NCBI RefSeq assembly: GCF_035918015.1
Contig: NZ_CP109132.1
Location: 5,022,001 to 5,086,000 of the forward strand
Length of the DNA: 64,000 nt
Direction of reading: 5' to 3'
From: Streptomyces sp. NBC_01754
GTDB lineage: Bacteria; Actinomycetota; Actinomycetes; Streptomycetales; Streptomycetaceae
The translations under genes and the position numbers were made by a program. This document shows, one piece after another, positions 53,958 to 62,112 of the stretch; the stretch's first letter is position 1, and each line of letters starts with the position of its first letter. The notes under the pieces were generated by a model. The model saw only the letters and a list, made by a program, of their open reading frames with translations. It ran no database searches and was not told the origin of the DNA.

Positions 53958-54869
53958 GTGAGCCCCGAGGATCCGCGGCCGGACGCGGGCCCCGGCATCC
54001 AGGAGCGGCTGGACCGCACCAACGAGCTGCTCCAGCGCGTACTCGCCGAGGTGTCCAAGACACCTTCCACCCATGCCATCTTCGTGGACGCGGGCTACGT
54101 CTACGCGGCCGCCGGACTGCTCGTCGCCGGCACCGAGGACCGCCGGTCCTTCGACCTCGACGCGGAAGGGCTGATCGAGGCCTTCATCGACAAGGCCCGC
54201 ACCATCTTCGCGGACAGCCGACTGCTGCGCGTCTACTGGTACGACGGGGCCAGGCGACGGATCCACACCGTCGAGCAGCAGTCCATCGCCGAACTCCCCG
54301 ACGTGAAGGTCAGGCTCGGCAACCTCAACGCCAACAACCAGCAGAAGGGCGTCGACTCACTCATCCGCTCCGACCTCGAATCGCTCGCCCGGCACCGGGC
54401 GATCAGCGACGCGGCCCTGGTGGGCGGGGACGAGGACCTCGTCTCCGCCGTGGAGGCGGCACAGGGCTACGGCGCCCGCGTCCACCTCTGGGGCATCGAG
54501 GCCGGCGAGGGGCGCAACCAGGCGGAGCCACTGCTCTGGGAGGTCGACAGCCAGCGCACCTTCGACCTCGACTTCTGCCGCCCGTACGTGACCCGGCGCC
54601 CCGTCACCATGTATGAGGACGACAGCCCCGCCCCCGCACGCGAGGACGTGCGCTTCGTCGGTGCGCAGATCGCCGCCGCCTGGCTCTCCACACGCGGCAG
54701 GGAGTCCCTGGCCGATCTGCTGCCCGGTCACCCCTACCTCCCCGGATCGGTCGACCAGGACCTGCTCGTCGAGGCCGAACGGCTGCTCCAGCACTCGCTG
54801 CGCGGCCACGCCCACCTCAGGCGGGCGCTGCGCGACGGCTTCTGGCAGCACCTCCAGGCTCAGTACTGA
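53958..54869 (+). CDS. NYN-domain (PIN-like) protein
   Basis: Probable nuclease of 303 aa. A short coiled coil (IQERLDRTNELLQRVLAEV) precedes the NYN domain: IFVDAGYVY with Asp44, VYWYDGA, GVDSLIRSDLESLA and ALVGGDEDLVSAVEAAQ supply the acidic residues of a PIN-like active site. A C-terminal helical domain of about 90 residues (REDVRFVGAQIAAAWLSTRGRESL) follows. GTG at 53958 has GAGGG upstream. The role in RNA processing is inferred from the fold. Confidence 0.8.
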   Translation: MSPEDPRPDAGPGIQERLDRTNELLQRVLAEVSKTPSTHAIFVDAGYVYAAAGLLVAGTEDRRSFDLDAEGLIEAFIDKARTIFADSRLLRVYWYDGARRRIHTVEQQSIAELPDVKVRLGNLNANNQQKGVDSLIRSDLESLARHRAISDAALVGGDEDLVSAVEAAQGYGARVHLWGIEAGEGRNQAEPLLWEVDSQRTFDLDFCRPYVTRRPVTMYEDDSPAPAREDVRFVGAQIAAAWLSTRGRESLADLLPGHPYLPGSVDQDLLVEAERLLQHSLRGHAHLRRALRDGFWQHLQAQY

Positions 54870-54893
54870 CCCGGTTCCCGGAGGCCGTTCCGT

Positions 54894-55739
54894 TCAGTGG
54901 GCGTCCCAGAAGGCGGCGAGCGCGGCCGCCGTCGGACCGGGCCTGGCCGTGTTCGGGGAGTGCTCCGCACCCTCGATCACGGTGCGCCGGGCGCCCAGCC
55001 GCCGTGCCATCGCGTCCAGCGACGGTACGGGCCAGACGTCGTCGCTCTCGCCCGAGACCACATGGACCGGGAGTCCCAGCGCGGCGAGTTCGTCCACCCG
55101 GTCCGGCTCGGACGAGAGCTGGGCGCCGGTGGCGATCAGCTGGGCCGGGTTGTGGCGCAGCCACCGGCGGCGCAGCTGATCGCCGTCGCCGGTGTCGGCG
55201 TCCGCGGGCGGATCCAGGGCGCGCATCGCGGTCCAGACCTCGGCCATGGTCAGGCCGGCCAGCGCGTCGCTGAGTATCCGCGCCTTCTTCCGCTGGGCCG
55301 GGACGATCTCGGCGGGCCCGGACGACATCAGGGTCAGCGAACGGAACGGCGCGGCGTCGAGCAGCACCGCGGCGCGGGCGATCTGCCCGCCGAGGGAGTG
55401 CCCCAGCAGGTGGACACCTCCGGGGTCGCCGAGCGCCTCGGCCTGCGCCAGCACGTCACGGGCCAACTCCCCCTGTGCGTAAGCCTCCTGACGGTTGGGA
55501 CCCTCGGTCTCGTACTGTCCGCGGCCGTCTACGGCGAGCAGCCGGAACCCGGCGTCCGCCAGGGGTTCGAGCAAGGCGATGAAGTCCTCCTTGCTTCCGG
55601 TGTACCCCGGCAGCAGGAGGGCGGTGGCGCGCGCCGGAGAGCGTGGCAGGGCGTCCAGCACGGCGAATTCGCCGCGCGCGGTACCCAGGAAGCGGGCTCG
55701 GGCGCAGGGGGGCGGGGTGAAAGTGGGCGGCCGGCTCAT
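54894..55739 (-). CDS. Alpha/beta hydrolase
   Basis: Hydrolase of 281 aa. The nucleophile is Ser115 in LLGHSLGGQ, the Asp is in SGESDDVWP and the His in GAEHSPN near the C-terminus. LLPGYTGSKEDF is the oxyanion region. There is no signal peptide. It lies downstream of and in the same direction as the helicase gene but beyond a terminator, so it is transcribed separately. Substrate unknown. Confidence 0.85.
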   Translation of the reverse strand: MSRPPTFTPPPCARARFLGTARGEFAVLDALPRSPARATALLLPGYTGSKEDFIALLEPLADAGFRLLAVDGRGQYETEGPNRQEAYAQGELARDVLAQAEALGDPGGVHLLGHSLGGQIARAAVLLDAAPFRSLTLMSSGPAEIVPAQRKKARILSDALAGLTMAEVWTAMRALDPPADADTGDGDQLRRRWLRHNPAQLIATGAQLSSEPDRVDELAALGLPVHVVSGESDDVWPVPSLDAMARRLGARRTVIEGAEHSPNTARPGPTAAALAAFWDAH

Positions 55740-55833
55740 GGGGTGAGGCTATCGCCGGTCCCCCCGCGGCGCCGACGGGCATGGAGGAGTGCCGGCCGAC
55801 AGGTGTGGGGGCCGGTGGCCGGTGGCGGACGAA

Positions 55834-55874
55834 CAGAGCCCCGGACCTCGCGTCGTGCGGGGTCCGGGGCTCTG
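55834..55874 (-). terminator. Terminator after the DEAD-box helicase gene
   Basis: A perfect 14-bp stem (55834-55847 with 55861-55874) and a 13-nt loop start 21 nt beyond the helicase stop codon on the minus strand. Confidence 0.85.
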
Positions 55875-55895
55875 CGAGGGGCCTGCGGGTGGGAA

Positions 55896-58082
55896 TCAGC
55901 CCTCGGCCGTCTCGGCCGCGGCGGCCGTCGTCGCGCGGGGACGGCGGCGGCGGGCCTTCGCGGGTGCCGTGTCCTCGCCGGCGACCGCCTCGGACACCGG
56001 CGCGCTCTCCGTCTTCACCGCGGCGCTCGCCCGGCGGCGCCGCGGCTTGGCCGGGGCCGCCCCGTCCTCGGCCGAGGCGGGCACCGAGGCGACCGCCTCG
56101 GTCCTGGGCTTGGCGGCGGCACGGGTGCGGCGGCGCGGACGGGTATCGCCCACGGGCTCGGCGATCGGGGCGATCTGGAAGTCGACCTCGTCCACGGCGG
56201 GCTTGACCACACGCGGGCGGCGACGCGGCCGGGTGGCCACGGGCTCCGACAGCGGAGCGGTGACGGCCACGGTCTGGAAGTCGACCACGGCCTCGGCTGC
56301 GGGCCGCGCCGCGCCGCGGGTACGACGGCGCGGCTTCACCTCCGCCGCGGGCGTCTCCTCGACGGCCTCGGACGCGGCGGCCCGGGTGCTGCGGCGGCGC
56401 GGCGCGGATTCGGCCTGCTCCTCCTCGGCCACGGGTGCGGCCGAGGCCTCCGCCACGGCCTCGGCCGGAGTCTCCGCCACGGCCACGCCCGCCTCGGCCG
56501 TGGTGGTGCGGGTACGGCGGCGGCGACGGGGGGTGCGCGGCTGGGCCGTGTCGTCGCCGTCCGCCTCGACGGACGGCGCCGGTACGGTCGCGGCGACGGG
56601 TGACACCGCTGCGGCGGCGTCCTCGGCCACGGTGGCACCGCTCCGGGTACGACGACGCTGGCGCGGGGTGCGCGGCGCACGCTCCTCGCGCGGTGCCGGG
56701 GCCGGCGTGGCGGACTTGCGGCCACGGCCGCCGGTCTCGCCGAGGTCCTCGATCTCCTCCGCGCCCAGGCCCGCCCGGGTCCGCTCGGCGCGCGGCAGCA
56801 CACCCTTGGTGCTCGCCGGGATACCGAGGTCCTCGTACAGGTGCGGGGAGGTGGAGTACGTCTCCACGGGGTCCGGGAAGTCCAGGCCCAGCGCCTTGTT
56901 GATCAGCTGCCAGCGCGGGATGTCGTCCCAGTCGACCAGCGTGATCGCGGTGCCCTTCGCGCCCGCGCGGCCGGTGCGGCCGATGCGGTGGAGGTAGGTC
57001 TTCTCCTCCTCGGGCGACTGGTAGTTGATGACATGCGTCACACCTTCGACGTCGATGCCGCGGGCGGCGACGTCGGTGCAGACCAGGACGTCCACCTTGC
57101 CGTTGCGGAAGGCGCGCAGCGCCTGCTCACGGGCGCCCTGGCCGAGGTCGCCGTGGACCGCGCCGGAGGCGAAACCACGCCGCTCCAGCTGCTCGGCGAT
57201 GTCGGCGGCCGTCCGCTTGGTGCGGCAGAAGATCATCGCGAGCCCGCGGCCGTCGGCCTGCAGGATGCGGGAGACCATCTCGGGCTTGTCCATCGAGTGG
57301 GCTCGGTAGACGAACTGTGTCGTGTTCTTGACGGTCGTGCCCTCGTCGTCGGGCGACGTGGCGTTGATGTGCGTCGGCTGTGACATGTAGCGGCGCGCGA
57401 GGGAGATCACGGCGCCCGGCATGGTCGCCGAGAACAGCATGGTCTGGCGCTTCGCCGGGAGCATGGTGATGATGCGCTCGACGTCGGGCAGGAAGCCCAG
57501 GTCCAGCATCTCGTCGGCCTCGTCGAGGACCAGGACGCGGACGTGCGAGAGGTCGAGCTTGCGCTGGCCCGCCAGGTCCAGCAGCCGGCCCGGCGTGCCG
57601 ACGACCACGTCGACGCCCTTCTTGAGGGCCTCGACCTGCGGCTCGTACGCCCGGCCGCCGTAGATCGCGAGAACACGGACGTCACGGGCCTTGCCGGCGG
57701 TGAGCAGGTCGTTGGTGACCTGCTGGCACAGCTCGCGGGTGGGGACGACGATCAGTGCCTGAGGCGCGTCCGTCAGCCGGTCGGGCGTGGCCCGGCCCGC
57801 CTCGACGTCGGCCGGGACGGTCACGCGCTCCAGGAGCGGGAGACCGAAGCCGAGCGTCTTGCCGGTGCCGGTCTTGGCCTGGCCGATGACGTCGGAGCCG
57901 GAGAGCGCTACGGGGAGCGTCATCTCCTGGATGGGGAAGGGGGAAGTGATGCCGACCGCCTCGAGGGCTTCGGCCGTCTCGGTGAGGATTCCGAGGTCGC
58001 GGAACGTAGTCAGGGTGCTGCCTCTTCTGTGAGACGCGGCCCGAGGCGAACGCGGGGGTCCAACCGTGCCTGGGTTGGTCAT
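55896..58082 (-). CDS. rhlE: DEAD-box RNA helicase with long basic repeat tail
   Basis: ATP-dependent RNA helicase (up to 728 aa). Motifs in order: Q motif (GITSPFPIQ), AKTGTGKT at 69-76, PTRELCQQ, LDEADEML, LFSATMP and HRIGRTGRAG. The helicase core ends near residue 440. A tail of about 270 residues carries eight RRR-type basic patches spaced by Ala/Glu/Pro/Val-rich segments, suited to RNA binding. The ATG at 58082 has no ribosome site; a CTG at 58013 has AGAAGAGG 7 nt upstream and gives the N-terminus (L)TTFRDLGIL I recall for homologues, so the protein may be 705 aa. Likely acts in RNA folding or decay. Confidence 0.88.
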   Translation of the reverse strand: MTNPGTVGPPRSPRAASHRRGSTLTTFRDLGILTETAEALEAVGITSPFPIQEMTLPVALSGSDVIGQAKTGTGKTLGFGLPLLERVTVPADVEAGRATPDRLTDAPQALIVVPTRELCQQVTNDLLTAGKARDVRVLAIYGGRAYEPQVEALKKGVDVVVGTPGRLLDLAGQRKLDLSHVRVLVLDEADEMLDLGFLPDVERIITMLPAKRQTMLFSATMPGAVISLARRYMSQPTHINATSPDDEGTTVKNTTQFVYRAHSMDKPEMVSRILQADGRGLAMIFCRTKRTAADIAEQLERRGFASGAVHGDLGQGAREQALRAFRNGKVDVLVCTDVAARGIDVEGVTHVINYQSPEEEKTYLHRIGRTGRAGAKGTAITLVDWDDIPRWQLINKALGLDFPDPVETYSTSPHLYEDLGIPASTKGVLPRAERTRAGLGAEEIEDLGETGGRGRKSATPAPAPREERAPRTPRQRRRTRSGATVAEDAAAAVSPVAATVPAPSVEADGDDTAQPRTPRRRRRTRTTTAEAGVAVAETPAEAVAEASAAPVAEEEQAESAPRRRSTRAAASEAVEETPAAEVKPRRRTRGAARPAAEAVVDFQTVAVTAPLSEPVATRPRRRPRVVKPAVDEVDFQIAPIAEPVGDTRPRRRTRAAAKPRTEAVASVPASAEDGAAPAKPRRRRASAAVKTESAPVSEAVAGEDTAPAKARRRRPRATTAAAAETAEG

Positions 58083-58396
58083 CCGGCCGTGGATGGGCCG
58101 GGTGGCGCGGGACCACTGCCGTCGCTCGAGCGCTCGTGCCGCTGAGGGGGCCCCTCATCTGCGGTCGTACGTGTCGTACGCCCCGCGTGGAGGGCTGTCG
58201 GGTCGGAGCCGATCGGGCCACCGACCGGGCATCCTCATTCAAGGTCGCGCTCCTGGCACAGGAAAATGCTCAGTAAGCGCAATACCACTGTACCCCGGAT
58301 TCGCGCATGTGTGTTGGGCGAATTTGTGGGAACGGTGTGATGTATCCGGCCGACCGCGGCCTTCCGCCTCCACGGGAGCGGGCTATTCTGCGCTCC
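58083..58396. other. Divergent intergenic region between helicase and ferritin-like genes
   Basis: No gene is supported in this stretch of about 314 bases. A direct repeat GTCGTACG occurs twice at 58164-58171 and 58173-58180. The segment 58260-58350 is AT-richer and probably holds promoters in both directions. The -10 box of the ferritin-like gene is at its right end. Confidence 0.5.
58384..58389 (+). promoter_or_regulatory. Probable -10 box of leaderless ferritin-like gene
   Basis: TATTCT is 7 nt before the ATG at 58397, and no Shine-Dalgarno sequence is present. TTCCGC lies 16 nt further upstream as a weak -35. Confidence 0.5.
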
Positions 58397-59143
58397 ATGC
58401 AGACGCCAGACAACGCCACGGAAGCATCCGACGGAGTCCCCGCACCCACCGGGATCGCCGCCCAGGGCTGGGCCACCGCCTCCGCCGACCCCCAGTACCG
58501 CGCCGCGGTGGTGGACCTGCTCGGCGCGCTCGCCTACGGGGAGCTGGCGGCGTTCGAGCGGCTCGCCGAGGACGCCAAACTCGCACCGACACTCGGCGAC
58601 AAGGCGGCGCTGGCACGGATGGCGTCCGCCGAATTCCAGCATTTCGAGCAGCTGACCGACCGGCTCACCGCCATCGACGAGGACCCGACCGCCGCCATGG
58701 AGCCGTTCGCCACGGCACTGGACGAGTTCCACCGCCAGACCGCGCCCTCGGACTGGCTGGAGGGCCTGGTCAAGGCGTACGTCGGCGACTCCATCGCCAG
58801 CGACTTCTACCGGGAGATCGCGGCCCGCCTCGACGCGGACACCCGCTCCCTCGTCCTCGCGGTGCTGGACGACACCGGTCACGGGAACTTCGCCGTCGAG
58901 AAGGTGCGCGGTGCCATCGAGGCGGAGCCCCGGGTGGGCGGAAGGCTCGCCCTGTGGGCACGGAGGCTGATGGGAGAGGCGCTCTCCCAGGCGCAGCGGG
59001 TCGTCGCCGACCGTGACGCGCTGTCGATGATGCTGGTGGGCGGGGTGGCGGACGGCTTCGACCTCGCCGAGGTCGGCCGGATGTTCTCCCGGATCACCGA
59101 GGCGCACACCAAGCGGATGGCCGCGCTCGGACTCGCGGCCTGA
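58397..59143 (+). CDS. Ferritin-like diiron protein (MiaE-like hydroxylase family)
   Basis: Soluble four-helix protein of 248 aa. Candidate iron ligands are Glu49 (AYGELAAFERL) and the Glu79-x2-His82 pair (SAEFQHFEQL), with a second set in AYVGDSIASDFYREIA and LDDTGHGNFAVEK. It resembles the ferritin-like family including tRNA hydroxylases. ATG at 58397 gives MQTPDNATE; the frame is open further upstream without support. In mycobacteria a similar protein is adjacent to rhlE. Confidence 0.8.
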   Translation: MQTPDNATEASDGVPAPTGIAAQGWATASADPQYRAAVVDLLGALAYGELAAFERLAEDAKLAPTLGDKAALARMASAEFQHFEQLTDRLTAIDEDPTAAMEPFATALDEFHRQTAPSDWLEGLVKAYVGDSIASDFYREIAARLDADTRSLVLAVLDDTGHGNFAVEKVRGAIEAEPRVGGRLALWARRLMGEALSQAQRVVADRDALSMMLVGGVADGFDLAEVGRMFSRITEAHTKRMAALGLAA

Positions 59144-59163
59144 CCGGCCTCCGCGCCGCCCGG

Positions 59164-59445
59164 CTACTGGACCGTCACCGACCGTACGGGCCGATGGCCG
59201 CGCGGGCGGATCAGCAGGGACAGGGTCACCGCCCCGACGAGCACGGCACCGGCAGGCGTCCCCAGGACGTGGGCCACCCCCAAGGTGGAGTGTGTGAGGT
59301 ACGCGCCGAAGAGGGAGCCCAGAGCGCCGGTGGCGAACACCGCCCTGGCGGACGGAAGCCGGCCGGGCAGTGAGCGGAGCGCGACCCAGGCCAGAGCGAG
59401 GCCGAGCACGACGGAGCCGATGGTTTCCCAGAGCACTGAGGTCAC
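59164..59445 (-). CDS. Small membrane protein, 93 aa
   Basis: GTG at 59445 gives MTSVLWETIGSVVLGLALAW, with three hydrophobic segments and a basic C-terminus (RPRGHRPVRSVTVQ). The ribosome site is weak (AGCGAG). The longer frame to 59784 is rejected because it runs through the terminator at 59565-59603. No family is recognised and no function can be given. Confidence 0.65.
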   Translation of the reverse strand: MTSVLWETIGSVVLGLALAWVALRSLPGRLPSARAVFATGALGSLFGAYLTHSTLGVAHVLGTPAGAVLVGAVTLSLLIRPRGHRPVRSVTVQ

Positions 59446-59564
59446 CTCGCTTGATGGTGTGTGGCGGGGCGGATCGGTCGTAGGCGGTCCTACCCCGGGC
59501 CCGCGCGGCGCAATCCTCCCCGGGGTCGGCCGGACCCCAGCGGGTGACGGGCCCGCACAGACCG

Positions 59565-59603
59565 GGAAGAGGCCTGACGGACGTCGTCCGCCAGGCCTCT
59601 TCC
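59565..59603 (-). terminator. Terminator after the DUF3107 gene
   Basis: A perfect 12-bp stem (59565-59576 with 59592-59603) with further pairing inside the loop. It starts 33 nt beyond the stop of the DUF3107 gene and is followed on the minus strand by C-rich rather than T-rich sequence. Confidence 0.82.
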
Positions 59604-59635
59604 TCTTCCGCCGCTGTCGGCTCGGGGCGCGCGGT

Positions 59636-59863
59636 CTACAGCGCGCCGAACCCCACCCGCCGGGTGGTGGGCTCGCCGATCTCCACGTACGCGATCCGGT
59701 CGGCCGGCACCAGGACCTTGCGGCCCTTCTCGTCCGTGAGACTGAGCAGCCGCGCCGTGCCGTCGAGCGCCTCACCGACCGCACGCTCGACCTCTTCGGC
59801 GGAAAGTCCGCTCTCCAGAACGATCTCCCGGGGCGTGTGCTGCACCCCGATCTTGACCTCCAC
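59636..59863 (-). CDS. DUF3107 protein, 75 aa
   Basis: Small actinobacterial protein of 75 aa, beginning MEVKIGVQHTPREIVLESGL and ending ADRIAYVEIGEPTTRRVGFG. GTG at 59863 has GGAGGGA about 9 nt upstream. It corresponds to the M. tuberculosis protein TB9.4 (Rv3208A), which likewise neighbours a TetR gene. ATP-binding has been suggested for relatives, but no motif shows this. Function unknown. Confidence 0.88.
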   Translation of the reverse strand: MEVKIGVQHTPREIVLESGLSAEEVERAVGEALDGTARLLSLTDEKGRKVLVPADRIAYVEIGEPTTRRVGFGAL

Positions 59864-59997
59864 GGCTATGTCCCTCCGACGGTCCGTCTCTGCGCGGTGA
59901 ACCGCGCCGTACGCAGCACACATTAGCCCGGTCAAGGGACGGACCAAGGGGCGACCGGCAACGCCGGGAGCGAACACCGGCGGCCCCGGCGTCCGGA

Positions 59998-60639
59998 TCA
60001 GTTCTGGTCGGTGCCGTGCAGGGGGAATCCCGCGATACCGCGCCAGGCCAGCGAGGTCAGCAACTGCACCGCCGTGTCCCGGGGGATACCCGAGCGGCTG
60101 GAGAGCCAGTAGCGCGCCACCACCTGGGAGACGCCGCCGAGCCCGACCGCGAGGAGCATCGACTCCTCCTTGGACAGCCCGGTGTCACCCGCGATCACGT
60201 CGGAGATGGCCTCCGCGCACTGCAACGAGACCCGGTCGACCCGCTCGCGCACCGCGGGCTCGTTGGTCAGGTCCGACTCGAAGACCAGGCGGAAGGCTCC
60301 CCCCTCGTCCTCCACGTACGCGAAGTAGGCGTCCATCGTCGCCTCCACGCGCAGCTTGTTGTCCGTCGTCGAGGCCAGGGCCGTACGGACCGACTGGAGC
60401 AGTGACTCGCAGTGCTGGTCGAGCAGGGCCAGGTAGAGCTCCAGCTTTCCGGGGAAGTGCTGGTAGAGCACCGGCTTGCTCACCCCGGCCCGCTCGGCGA
60501 TGTCGTCCATCGCCGCGGAGTGGTAGCCCTGCGCGACGAAGACCTCCTGCGCGGCGCCCAGCAGCTGGTTGCGTCGGGCGCGGCGGGGCAGCCGGGTGCC
60601 CCGCGGGCGCGCTGCCTCGGTCTGCTCGATGGCTGTCAC
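59998..60639 (-). CDS. TetR-family transcriptional regulator
   Basis: Repressor-type protein of 213 aa. The N-terminal helix-turn-helix lies at about 20-66 (RNQLLGAAQEVFVAQGYHSAAMDDIAERAGVSKPVLYQHFPGK), followed by an all-helical ligand domain. GTG at 60639 has GGGAGG 5 nt upstream; the frame extends to 60702 without support. It is the homologue of Rv3208, next to the DUF3107 gene in both genomes. Target genes and ligand are unknown. Confidence 0.88.
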   Translation of the reverse strand: MTAIEQTEAARPRGTRLPRRARRNQLLGAAQEVFVAQGYHSAAMDDIAERAGVSKPVLYQHFPGKLELYLALLDQHCESLLQSVRTALASTTDNKLRVEATMDAYFAYVEDEGGAFRLVFESDLTNEPAVRERVDRVSLQCAEAISDVIAGDTGLSKEESMLLAVGLGGVSQVVARYWLSSRSGIPRDTAVQLLTSLAWRGIAGFPLHGTDQN

Positions 60640-60809
60640 GCCGCCTCCCAAATTCGTGATCCGACACAACCGTTCCGTGCACGGCGCGCCATAAGGGGAC
60701 ATCGTACTTTTGAGTAACCCGGGTGTGCGCGGCGCGGACGCAGAATTTCACGGACCGGACAGCTGCGACAGTCGCGCATCTGTCGGATGATGTGACAAAG
60801 CGGAGCGTA

Positions 60810-61028
60810 CTACCGGTAGTCGTCCTCGTCCTGGGGGACCACGCGTGCCTGTTCCGCCGCGTCCGCCTCGTCGGCGGCGTCCCGGTCGATGTCCGTGAGC
60901 GGTTCGTCGCGTTCGGGCCGGACGTCCGTGCGCTGCTCCGCGGTGTCGGCCTCGGGGGCCTCCGGGTCCCGCTCGTCGTCGGGCGAGGTGTCCTCGAAGG
61001 TCTCCGGATCGGTGGGGTCGACCGTCAT
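60810..61028 (-). CDS. Small acidic protein, 72 aa
   Basis: ATG at 61028 has GAAGGGAA about 7 nt upstream. The 72-residue product (MTVDPTDPETFEDTSPDDER at its start) is about 40 percent Asp plus Glu with no hydrophobic core, so it is probably disordered. It lies divergent to the hydrolase gene. No family is recognised. Confidence 0.6.
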   Translation of the reverse strand: MTVDPTDPETFEDTSPDDERDPEAPEADTAEQRTDVRPERDEPLTDIDRDAADEADAAEQARVVPQDEDDYR

Positions 61029-61126
61029 GTGTGTTCCCTTCGTTCCCCTGCAGCCTAGGAGCAACACCCCGGGGACGCGATGCGGCCTGTGACCGCGAAC
61101 ACATGAATCGGCATGTGATCGTCTCG

Positions 61127-61132
61127 TAACAT
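61127..61132 (+). promoter_or_regulatory. Probable -10 box of leaderless hydrolase gene
   Basis: TAACAT stands 6 nt before the ATG at 61139, without a ribosome site. This matches the other leaderless candidates in the window. Confidence 0.5.
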
Positions 61133-61138
61133 TGCCGC

Positions 61139-62104
61139 ATGTCGTCGACCGAGGTGTCCGGGACCCGTGCCGCCGCTGCCGCCGTGGCTCCCGCGGCCGG
61201 TGCCGTCAGGGTCGTGGAAGGGGAGGAGCTCGGCTCCGTCGAGTTGCCCGGCCTCACCCTGACCGTCCGCTCCCGCCCCGGCGCGAAGGCGGGACTCGCC
61301 CCGGCGCTCTACGTGCACGGGCTCGGCGGCTCCTCGCAGAACTGGTCCGCCCTCATGCCCCTGCTGGCCGACGTGGTCGACGGCCAGGCCGTCGACCTGC
61401 CCGGCTTCGGCCAGTCCCCGCCGCCGGACGACGGCGACTACTCGGTCACGGGGCACGCCAGGGCCGTGGTCCGGCTTCTCGACGCGGAACGGCGCGGTCC
61501 CGTCCACCTGTTCGGCAACTCCCTGGGCGGCGCCGTCGCCACCCGGGTGGCAGCCGCGCGGCCCGATCTGGTGCGCACGCTGACGCTGATCTCCCCGGCC
61601 CTGCCCGAGATCCGGGTGCAGCGGCCCGCCGTACCCACCGGACTGCTCGCACTGCCGGGCGTCGCTTCCCTGTTCGTCCGACTCACTCGTGAGTGGACCG
61701 TGGAGCAGCGCACCCGCGGTGTCATGGCACTCTGTTACGGCGATCCGGCACGTGTCTCCGAGGAAGCCTTCCGCCATGCGGTGGCCGAGATGGAGCGGCG
61801 GCTGGAACTGCCGTACTTCTGGGACGCCATGACACGCTCGGCCCGGGGCATCGTCGATGCCTACACCCTGGGCGGACAGCATGGACTGTGGCGCCAGGCC
61901 GAGCGGGTGCCGGCACCGACCCTGCTGGTGTACGGCGGAAGGGACCAGCTCGTCTCGTACCGGATGGCACGCAGAGCGTCCGCGGCCTTCCGCGACTCGC
62001 GTCTGCTGACACTGCCCGACGCCGGGCACGTGGCGATGATGGAGTACCCGGAGGCGGTCGCCCAGGCGTTCCGGGAACTGCTCGACGAACGCGGCGGGAG
62101 CTGA
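61139..62104 (+). CDS. Alpha/beta hydrolase
   Basis: Hydrolase of 321 aa. The oxyanion motif is YVHGLGGSSQNW, the nucleophile Ser128 in LFGNSLGGAVA, the Asp in YGGRDQLV and the His in DAGHVAMMEYP. The first 25 residues are Ala-rich and not part of the fold; they do not form a convincing signal peptide. The next gene starts 8 bases after its stop, so the two are probably co-transcribed. Substrate unknown. Confidence 0.86.
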   Translation: MSSTEVSGTRAAAAAVAPAAGAVRVVEGEELGSVELPGLTLTVRSRPGAKAGLAPALYVHGLGGSSQNWSALMPLLADVVDGQAVDLPGFGQSPPPDDGDYSVTGHARAVVRLLDAERRGPVHLFGNSLGGAVATRVAAARPDLVRTLTLISPALPEIRVQRPAVPTGLLALPGVASLFVRLTREWTVEQRTRGVMALCYGDPARVSEEAFRHAVAEMERRLELPYFWDAMTRSARGIVDAYTLGGQHGLWRQAERVPAPTLLVYGGRDQLVSYRMARRASAAFRDSRLLTLPDAGHVAMMEYPEAVAQAFRELLDERGGS

Positions 62105-62112
62105 TCCGGGGC

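Noticed and set aside
58083..58145. Possible small gene or riboswitch in the helicase leader
   Set aside because: The short palindrome GAGGGGGCCCCTC leaves no room for a loop, and no conserved RNA motif was recognised by eye.
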